This document shows positions 1 through 6,990 of a stretch of DNA of 10,181 bases, piece by piece. A program made the translations under genes and the position numbers. This stretch comes from Eimeria necatrix. Lineage: Eukaryota; Apicomplexa; Conoidasida; Eucoccidiorida; Eimeriidae. Positions within the stretch are counted from its first letter, which is position 1. Every line of letters starts with the position of its first letter. The notes beneath the pieces are model-generated. The model made no database searches. It was not told the DNA's origin and was given only the letters and a program-made list of their open reading frames with translations. The stretch is from assembly GCF_000499385.1 (NCBI RefSeq), contig NW_013655343.1, positions 1 through 10,181 on the forward strand, read 5' to 3'.

Positions 1-306
1 CCCCACACGATCCCACACGATCCCACACGATCCCACACGATCCCACACGATCCCACACGATCCCACAAGACCCCACACGATCCCACAAGACCCCGCACGA
101 TCCCACACGATTCCAGCGATCCCACACGATCCCACACGATCCCACAAGACCCCACACGATCCCACACGATCCCACAATCCCCCACAAGACCCCACACGAT
201 CCCACACGATCCCAGCGATCCCACAAGACCCCACAAGACCTCACACGATCCCACAAGACCCCCACACGATCCCACACGATCCCACACGATCCCAGCGATC
301 CCAGGT
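1..306. repeat. 10-bp satellite array
   Basis: About thirty near-tandem copies of a 10-bp unit, CCCACACGAT, run from the window edge to about 306. The main variants are CCCACAAGAC and a 9-bp CCCAGCGAT form, mixed without clear higher order. No reading frame or other feature is visible in it. Because the next exon at 455 looks internal (it is preceded by a splice acceptor), the array probably lies inside an intron of the SMC-like gene, but an intergenic position cannot be excluded. Confidence 0.9.
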
Positions 307-372
307 TGCTGTTTATACCCCACAAAGGCCAGGCCTGATTTTGGAGCTGCTGAGAGAAGCCAGTTTGGCTTT

Positions 373-383
373 CTTCTTATTTC

Positions 384-416
<33 letters not shown>

Positions 417-425
417 TGCTGCTGC
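373..425 (+). repeat. CTG array near a splice acceptor
   Basis: TTTCTGCTGCTG...CTTCTGCTG, followed by a short unique piece and CTGACTCCCAG at 444-454. It probably forms the pyrimidine-containing 3' part of the intron before the first exon seen. Confidence 0.6.
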
Positions 426-454
426 AGCTGCAAGAGGCTTCTGCTGACTCCCAG

Positions 455-1224
455 GCAGCAGCTATGGGGGACTTCGCGAAGGAGCTGAAGCTGCCGCAGG
501 GGGAGCTGCGGCAGCTGCTGCTGCACCAGCAGCAGCAGCAGCAGCAGCGGACAGCAGCAGCAAAGCTGAATCTGCAGCAGCTGCGGCTGGAAGCAGAACT
601 GAAGGACTGCCGCAGCCGCCTGGAAGCCGCAGTAGAAGCAGCAGCAGCAGCAAGAGCAGCGCAGCAGCAGCAGCAGCACCAGCAGACAGACTTCCTGACG
701 CAGCAGCTAGCTGACTATGAGCGGCAGCTAGCTGAGGCCGAGCAGCAGCAAGAGCAGCGGCAGCAGCAGCAGCAGCAGCAGCAGCAGCTGTTGCAGGAAG
801 TGGAGAAGGAGCTGCAAGAGCTGCGGCAGCAGTCCGACCGGCTGCTGCGGGAAAAAACCGAAGCAGCAGCAGCTGCTGCTGCAGCGCAGCAGCAGCAGCA
901 GCAGCAATACTCCCAGGCTGTGCATTTGCTGCGGCAGGCAGACGCTCTCGGCCTCGAGCTCCCGCTGCAGGTAATGCTGCTGCAGCAGCTGCTGCTGAGC
1001 GTGCTGCTGTTGCTGCAGCTGCTTCTGCAATTCCTGCTGCAGCTGCTGCTGCTGTTGCTGCAGCAGCTCCTGCAACTGCTGCAGCAGCTGCTGCTATTGC
1101 TGCTGCTGCTGCGGGACATACGAATTCGCTGCTTTCAGTTAAGGCTTTTTTTGTTTTGCTGCTGCTTGCATGCGCCAGCGCGGGACTTGGAAGGAGGTGC
1201 AGCAGTTCATCACCAACTTGGACC

Positions 1225-1279
<55 letters not shown>

Positions 1280-1384
1280 GCAACAGCAAGAGCAGTACGA
1301 GGCGTTGCGTTCCTTCTCATTTGACTGGAACGCTATTTCTCCGGAAAGGCAAAGGGTACAGTGCCTGCTGCTGCTGCTGCTGGT

Positions 1385-1434
<50 letters not shown>

Positions 1435-1786
1435 AGTGCGCATGCACTTTGGGGGCTTCTTGCATGCAGCTGGTGGAGAGACACAGGGGGGACCCTGGGC
1501 GGCTGAAGGGGGAGCAGCAGAGTTTGCGAGAGCAGCAGCAGCAGCTGCAGCAGCAGCTGCAGCAGCTGAACCCGAACTTCAAGGTTTCGCAGAAGCTGCG
1601 GGAGGTGGAGCAGCAGGTGCAGCAGCAGGAAGAAGTGCAGCAGCAGCAGCGGCAGGCAGCAGCAGCAGCAGAACAAAACCTCAAAGACTTGCGCATGCGC
1701 CGCAAAGAAGCTTTCATGAGTTGCTTCCTCCATTGCCAAAAAGTATTAACTCTCATTTTCGCTCACTTGTCAGGAAAGGGCCCCAT

Positions 1787-1828
<42 letters not shown>

Positions 1829-1885
1829 CGAGCAGCGGCAGCAGCAGCAGGACTTACTGATGCTGGAAGACCAAGCAAGCGAGCA

Positions 1886-1926
<41 letters not shown>

Positions 1927-2596
1927 TGGAGCTGCTGGACACTGGGGGGGCGCAGGCCTTTTTGGACTTGGAGAGTTCCGCAGCTCTAGCCAGGGACGAA
2001 GAGCCCTTCAACTGGTGAAAAGGGTTTAGGGTTTAGGGTTTAGGGTTTAGGGTTTAGGGTTTGAGGTGAGGGTTCAGGCGGGTCCGCGGAGTGGGCTGTT
2101 TGCGCGCGTTTGGGCGTGGCGCAGGGTTCAGGGTTTAGGGTTTAGGGTCTAGGGTTTAGGGTTTAGGGTTTAGGGTTTAGGGTTTAGGGTTTAGGGTTTG
2201 TGTGTGCAGCGGGGTTTCTCTAGTTTGCAAGTTTCCCACAAAACGCTTTATGCAGTTTGCGCAGCTGAGCGGCGGAGAGCAGCACGTGGCAGCACTTTCG
2301 CTGGCCCTCGCCCTTTCTTCCTACAACCCCGTAAACCCCGAGGGTTTAGGGTTTAGGGTTTAGGGTTTAGGGTTTAGGGTTTAGGGTTTGGGGTTTGGGG
2401 TTTCAGGACTTGGTAGACTTCGTTTAATTTAGCTTCTTCGTAACTTGTGCAAGGGAATGTCTCTTAACTTCTTTCTTCTCATTCTATTTAAATGTATATT
2501 TATATAATGTATATATGTATATAATCTGTATAAGTTTATATATTTATATATATATATATATGCATATATATATATATATTTATATATATATATGCG

Positions 2597-2630
<34 letters not shown>

Positions 2631-3545
2631 TATATGCATATACATATATATATATAAATGTTTAATTAAATTAAATCTAATTAAGTAAATGAAATCAAAT
2701 CTAATTAATTAAATTAAATTAAATCTAATTAAATTAAAATAAAACTAATTAAATTAAATAAAATTAACTAAATTAAATTAAATGTAATTATTTATTTTGC
2801 AGAAAGTCCCTTTTCTTCTGTTGGACGAAATCGTGCGGCATTTGGACAAAACGCGTTTGGGCCGACTGGCGGATTTGATAAGAGAGATTTCGGGGCAAAG
2901 CAAAATGCAGTCCATTTTCGTAACTCACAAGGAAAAGTGCGAAAAAATAAAATAAATAAAAGAAATAAAGGAAATAAATGAATAAAATGAAGAAATAAAT
3001 CCAATTAATCAAAGAAATAAATCAAATTAATGAAAGATATAAATCATTTAGTCAAAAGAAGGAACTGAAACGCCAAAGGGTTCAAACTGGAAACAAAAAG
3101 AAGTCCGTTTCGCATTTTTAGCTTTCCGACTGAACTCTACTTTTGCACTTGCAATTGATCTTTTTGAATTCTTTCTTTTCAATTATTTATTTATTTATTT
3201 ATTTTATTTATTTTATTTATTATTTATTTGTTTATTTTATTTATTTATTTATTTGCTTCAGACTCTTCACTGCAGCAGATCTTTTCGTCGGAATTGTGTG
3301 TCTGAACTCTACTTTTGCACATGCAGTTGATCTTTTTGAATTCTTTTTTTCCAATTATTTATTTATTTATTTATTTATTTTATTTATTTTATTTATTTAT
3401 TTATTTGTTTATTTGCTTCAGACTCTTCACTGCAGCAGATCTGCTCGTCGGAGTTGTGGGCGACGCGGCGCAGGCGGAGTCGCGGTGTTTCTTCTTCGAC
3501 GTTCGGGTGTACAGACACCGCGAGCCCGCGTGCGCGGCGAACTGA
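455..3545 (+). CDS. SMC1-like cohesin ATPase, C-terminal half, six exons (5' end outside window)
   Basis: Exons seen: 455-970, 1179-1355, 1470-2014, 2210-2330, 2803-2936, 3422-3545, about 538 residues, stop TGA at 3543-3545. All introns are GT-AG, and the phases fit at every junction (0, 0, 2+1, 0, 2+1). SMC proteins are coiled-coil ATPases; SMC1 pairs with SMC3 in the nuclear cohesin ring that holds sister chromatids. The first three exons give the C-terminal coiled coil, broken by Gln runs of 7 to over 20 residues. Then come GGAQAFLD, EEPFN-C-GV and PTKRF, the ABC signature LSGGE, YNP, Walker B FLLLDE, D-loop HLD, FVTHKE as H-loop, and a tail with LFTAADLLVGVV and FFFDV. The order and spacing match the SMC1 C-terminus, including the tail ending soon after F-D. 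SMC4 is a less likely alternative. Oddities: DEIVRHLD replaces the usual DEIDAALD, and QH follows LSGGE where KT is common. The upstream start, hinge and Walker A are off the window. Family is secure; the SMC1 subtype is from remembered family sequence, not a search. Confidence 0.8.
1225..1288 (+). repeat. CAG array in exon (poly-Gln)
   Basis: About 21 CAG/CAA codons give a Gln run in the second exon seen. Two CAA interruptions (near 1260 and 1281) break the pure CAG tract. Confidence 0.9.
1365..1433 (+). repeat. CTG array in intron
   Basis: Six CTG units, a TTCC break at about 1384, then about sixteen more. The array starts nine bases after the donor GT at 1356 and is complementary to the exonic CAG array at 1225-1288. 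Confidence 0.9.
1788..1925 (+). repeat. Two CAG arrays in exon (poly-Gln), 1788-1826 and 1890-1925
   Basis: Thirteen and twelve uninterrupted CAG codons lie in the third exon seen, between the coiled coil and the GGAQAFLD stretch that leads into the ATPase head. They are separated by a 21-codon unique spacer containing LLMLEDQASEHW. Confidence 0.9.
2021..2063 (+). repeat. Telomere-like TTTAGGG array, block 1 (intronic)
   Basis: About six near-perfect AGGGTTT units begin seven bases after the SMC1-like donor GT at 2015. The G-rich strand is the coding strand. The block decays into GGTTTGAGGTGAGGG and then GC-rich unique sequence (2064-2120). TTTAGGG is the telomere repeat type of coccidians and plants; this copy is internal to a gene. 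Confidence 0.92.
2122..2200 (+). repeat. Telomere-like TTTAGGG array, block 2 (intronic, touches acceptor)
   Basis: About eleven units, with single variants (GGGTTCA, GGGTCTA), end in GGGTTTGTGTGTGCAG. The array therefore replaces the usual pyrimidine tract before the acceptor at 2208-2209. It has the same orientation as block 1. Confidence 0.92.
2210..2330 (+). CDS. SMC1-like exon 4 in window: ABC signature motif
   Basis: This 121-nt exon starts after the acceptor TGTGCAG and ends before GTAAAC. Its first base completes a Cys codon begun by TG at 2013-2014. It encodes GVSLVCKF, PTKRFMQFAQ, LSGGEQHVAAL and ends in SSYNP. LSGGE is the SMC/ABC signature that contacts ATP on the partner head. 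Telomere-like TTTAGGG blocks lie on both sides, one ending about ten bases before the acceptor and one starting about ten bases after the donor. It is easily missed because no long open frame covers it. Confidence 0.85.
2341..2402 (+). repeat. Telomere-like TTTAGGG array, block 3 (intronic)
   Basis: About eight units start just after the donor at 2331 (GTAAACCCCGAGGG...) and end in TTTGGGG variants. The orientation is again G-rich on the coding strand. Short unique sequence (2403-2485) follows before the TA-rich part. Confidence 0.92.
2485..2785. repeat. TA-dinucleotide tract followed by AATTAAAT-type tract
   Basis: 2500-2660 is nearly pure alternating TA with occasional G or C (TATATATGCATATATA). 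2661-2785 consists of imperfect AATTAAATTAAATCTAATTAA units. Both lie in the 472-nt intron between the signature-motif and Walker B exons. No coding signal is seen. Confidence 0.85.
2803..2936 (+). CDS. SMC1-like exon 5 in window: Walker B, D-loop and H-loop
   Basis: The acceptor TTTATTTTGCAG is at 2791-2802. The exon runs 44 codons plus two bases and ends before GTGCGA. It reads KVPFLLLDEI, then VRHLDKTRLGRLADLI, REISGQSKMQ and SIFVTHKE. PFLLLDE is Walker B with the catalytic Glu, HLD is the D-loop and the His of THKE sits at the H-loop position. It lies between a 470-nt AT-rich intron and a 485-nt ATTT-rich intron, and is clearly richer in G and C than both. Confidence 0.85.
3131..3462 (+). 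repeat. Direct tandem duplication, about 160-172 bp, two copies
   Basis: Copy A is 3131-3302 and copy B is 3303-about 3462. Each starts TGAACTCTACTTTTGCAC, continues TTGATCTTTTTGAATTC, has an ATTTATTT run (length differs between copies), then GCTTCAG and the first 40 bases of the terminal exon. Copy A of the exon start begins at 3262, copy B is the terminal exon at 3422. A and B differ by scattered substitutions, so the duplication is not brand new. Confidence 0.88.
3422..3545 (+). CDS. SMC1-like terminal exon
   Basis: The exon follows ATTTGCTTCAG. The first base completes AAA (Lys) with the two bases left by the previous exon; then it reads LFTAADLLVGVV, GDAAQAESR, CFFFDVRVYR and stops at TGA 3543-3545. 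LFTAADLLVG corresponds to the FYTKAESLIG stretch of SMC1, and FFFDV to its last beta strand. An alternative is a donor at 3507 (CGG then GTGTAC) joined to an open stretch around 3655-3730, which would give another tail. A partial copy of this exon start lies 160 bp upstream, at 3262. Confidence 0.75.
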
Positions 3546-4037
3546 AAAGGAGAAATAAATTCAATTTATTTTTTGTTCAAAAGAATTCAAATGATAAAAA
3601 CTTTGCATTTTATTCTAAACTGTCCCACTTTTGAGTTTTTTAACGCCAAGTCCGCAGCGGCTTCGCCGCAGACGACTCCTGCTGCTTCTGAGGTGTACAG
3701 ACAGCTCGCCTGCCGCGTGCAGAAAACTTAGGGGAAAGTTGAATCAACCTCAAGAAAGTAAATTTACTTAAGCTAAACTTAAGCCTTTAATTTTTATTAA
3801 GGTAAATTAAGTTTTACGGTGAAGTTTACGAAGTTTTTCGAGAAGAAAAGGGTTCTTCGTCGTTTACGGCTTTGGCTAACCTCCTTTTCTTTAAGTAAAA
3901 CGGAAATGACGCAATTAAATGCAAACCAAGAAATGCATCCGCGGGAAAAGGAAAAGAACAATTAAAAGGAAATAAAAAGAAAAAAGAAAAAAGAAAAAAA
4001 AGAAAAAAATTAAAAAAAAAATTCAACTTTTTTGAAT
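3546..4037. other. Convergent intergenic stretch
   Basis: It lies between the SMC1-like stop (3545) and the stop of the minus-strand gene (4038), so it must hold both 3' ends. It is AT-rich, except 3650-3720, which is GC-richer and open on the plus strand (SAAASPQTTPAASEVYRQ, stop TAG at 3729-3731). That piece could be an alternative last exon or a decayed copy; its GGTGTACAGACA at 3692-3703 also occurs at 3506. An A-rich run with G interruptions is at 3955-4025. Confidence 0.6.
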
Positions 4038-4162
4038 TCAACTTTTGCTCTTCGCCACCAACTTCAGGGCCTTAAAAACTTCTTCGGAAGTCAGCGGCGC
4101 AAAAGGCACATTTGTCCCATCTGCAAAAATCAAAAACAAAATTCGAAATCCATTTCAGGCTT

Positions 4163-4229
<67 letters not shown>

Positions 4230-6228
4230 TGCTGCTGCTGCTGCGATTTATAGAACAGTAAGTGTAGGAAAAAAAACAAAAAACAATAAGTCGGAAATGC
4301 GAATATTTGATGTGTGCATGCGCGTGCTGGGGTGTACGTACACCGCAAGACTCACGTTTGGAAAAGTGGATTTCTTTTTTTATTTTGTTCCAACTTTCAA
4401 GAGCAGGAAATAAACTTAGTTTTGCAATTTGCAACTCTCTCTCGGAAGTAAACACCTCGCGGCCCTCTTGCTGCAGCTGCTGCAGCAGCTGCTGCTGTTG
4501 CTGCTGCTGTTCCTGCTGCTGCTGCTCTTGCTGCTGCAGCTGTTGCTCTTGTTGCTGCTGCAGCTGCTGCTCTTGTTGCTGCTGCAGCTGCTGCTCTTGT
4601 TGCTGCTGCAGCTGCTGTTCTTGCGGCTGCTGCAGCTGCTGTTCTTGCGGCTGCTGCAGCTGCTGCTCTTGCTGCTGCTGTTCCTGAAGCTCCTGTTGCT
4701 GCAGCTGCTGTTGCTGCAGCTGGTCATGAAGCCGTTGCTGCTGCAGCTGTTGCTGAAGATGCAGTTGTAGCTGCAGCTGTTGCTGCAGCTGCTGCTGCAG
4801 CTGTTGGTGCAGCAGCACCTGTTCGTGCAGCTGTTGCTGCTGCAGCTGTTGGTGGAGCTCTTGTTGCTGCTGCAGCCGTTGCTGCAGCTGCTGCTGCGCC
4901 TGTTCCTGCAGCTGCAGCTGCATCTTTTGCTTGAGCTGCTGCTGCACCTGCTGCTGCAGCTGCTGCTTCAGCTGCTGCTGCTGCTGCTGCTGCTGCACCA
5001 AGGGATCCACTTTCCGGCGATAAGTCCCATCAGGATTTAATTCAAAACGCGCAACAAATGGAGGAGGCGTTGTCTTCTTCCCCAGGTAGCCGTACGGCTT
5101 CGGCTGCTGCAGCAGCAACAGCAGCAGCAGCAGCAGCAGCAGCAACACATGCAGCAACACATGCAGCAACACATGCAGCAGAAGCAGCCCATTTTTTGCG
5201 GAAAAGGTATTTATTTATTAAATCAACTTTGAAATAAAAAATTAAAAATGACTAGTTGATAATAAACAAAAATTGGCACAAAGATTTCAAGTGTACGTAC
5301 ACCCGAAGCCTCCTCCTGACTTCTTCTCCAGGAAATGTTTTTGAAAACAGGAAAATCCATTTTCTTGCCAGTGGCCTGCAGCAGCAAAATAAACAATTTA
5401 ATTTAATTTAATTTAATTAGTTTAATTTAATTAATTCAAAATAAATTAAATGGAAAGAAATCCACTTTTAGTTTGCTGCAGCAACTCGCCTGGTCTATTG
5501 GGTAGTAGATTTGTCTGCTGTAGTTCACAGATTTGTAGGGTGCTGCCACGGCAGCAGCAGCAGCAGCAGCAGCAGCAGCTGCTGCTGCTGCTGCAGTGGG
5601 AGCTGCAGCAATCTCTGCAGCTGCTACAGCGGGAGCTGCAGCAACCTCTGCAGCTGCTGCAGCGGGAGCTGCAACAACCTCTGCAGCTGCTGCAGCGGGA
5701 GCTGCAGCAACCTCTGCTGCTGCTGCAGCGGGAGCTGCAGCAACCTCTGCTGCTGCTGCAGCGGGAGCTGCAGCAACCTCTGCAGCTGCTGCAGCGGTTA
5801 CAGCGGGAGCTGCTACAACTGCAGCAGCAGCAGCAGCAGCAACGGGGGTTGCTGCAACTTCTGCTGCCTCCACGGTTGCAGCGGGAACCACTGCAGCTTC
5901 TGCAGCAGGAGCAGCAGCAGCAGCAGCTGCTGCTGCTGCTGTTGCTGCTGCAGCAGAACGAAGATTGGCGGCAAAACTCTCCCGCTGAATCCGCAAATAT
6001 TCCCTAACAGCTCCATATCGAATTTCTGCTGCTCTCTCGAGTCTCCTTTTTTCTTCAGCAGCAGCAGCAGCAGCAGCTTCTTTTGCTGCTGCAGCAGCGT
6101 TTGCTGCTGCAGCAGCGTTTGCTGCAGCAGCAACGCCGAACGGCTTTCCCTTGGGCACAATTCTGGAGGGCTAAAACGCAAAGGAATGCAGCAGAGAAGC
6201 AAAACAGCACCAGTATCAGAAGCCCATT

Positions 6229-6294
<66 letters not shown>

Positions 6295-6426
6295 TTCTTA
6301 CTCTCAGTCGAAGACCGGATCTGGCTCTGTTGATGTCTCTTCGCTGCTGCAGCGCCTCAGCAACGCGGGCCCAAAGTTCCGGGTTATTTTCCCTGTCTGC
6401 TGCTGCGTCTGCAGCAGCTGTGGCTC

Positions 6427-6483
<57 letters not shown>

Positions 6484-6956
6484 GCTGCTTCTCTTCTTTG
6501 GAACGCGCCTCTTTTATTCTTTCTTCAATTGCCAAACAAAGCGCCGAAAACAACTCCGAATAAGAACTTTTGTTTTCTTCTTTTTTTGGACTTTTTGTTT
6601 TTCCCGGAGACTCCAAATTATCTGAAAAGAAAAAAGAAAAGTTGAATTAAAAAGATTTAAAAAACAAAAGACAGCCCCGAAGAAGTCTAGCTTTCTGCAA
6701 CTCCAACTCCGGATTCAAAGGGAAAGCTGCTGCTGCTGCTGCTGCTGCTGCGGATTCAAACAGAAAGCTGCTACTGCTGCTGCTGCTGCGAATTCAAACC
6801 GGAAGCTGCTGCTGCTGCTGCTGCGGATTCAAACCGGAAGCTGCTGCTGCTGCTGCTGCTGCTGCTGCGGATTCAAACCGGAAGCTGCTGCTGCTGCTGC
6901 TGCTGCTGCGGATTCAAACGGAAAGCTGCTGCTGCTGCTGCGGATTCAAACGGGAA

Positions 6957-6990
<34 letters not shown>

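Noticed and set aside
341..454. Continuation of the first exon upstream to 341
   Set aside because: It would give a poly-Leu stretch from a CTG array, with no ATG, and there is a good acceptor (CTGACTCCCAG) at 454. It looks like the end of an intron.
462..1289. Long minus-strand Ala/Leu-rich open frame opposite the first SMC1-like exons
   Set aside because: CAG repeats are open in several frames on both strands. The plus strand has matching phases and an SMC-like pattern; the minus frame is only repeat translation.
1743..1773. Possible 31-nt intron GTATTA...TGTCAG
   Set aside because: It is too short, it would shift the frame, and the sequence through it stays open and fits the SMC pattern (KEAFMSCFLHCQKVL).
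2016..2018. In-frame TGA taken as the end of the gene
   Set aside because: It overlaps a donor (GTGAAA at 2015). Joining 2014 to 2210 gives EEPFN-C-GV and leads directly into PTKRF and LSGGE.
2021..2402. A true chromosome end at the TTTAGGG arrays
   Set aside because: The arrays are short, broken, and flanked on both sides by exons of one gene, so they are interstitial.
4165..4244. CRISPR-like or coding poly-Cys/Ala array
   Set aside because: It is a plain CTG microsatellite in an intron; there are no spacers and no frame consistent with neighbours.
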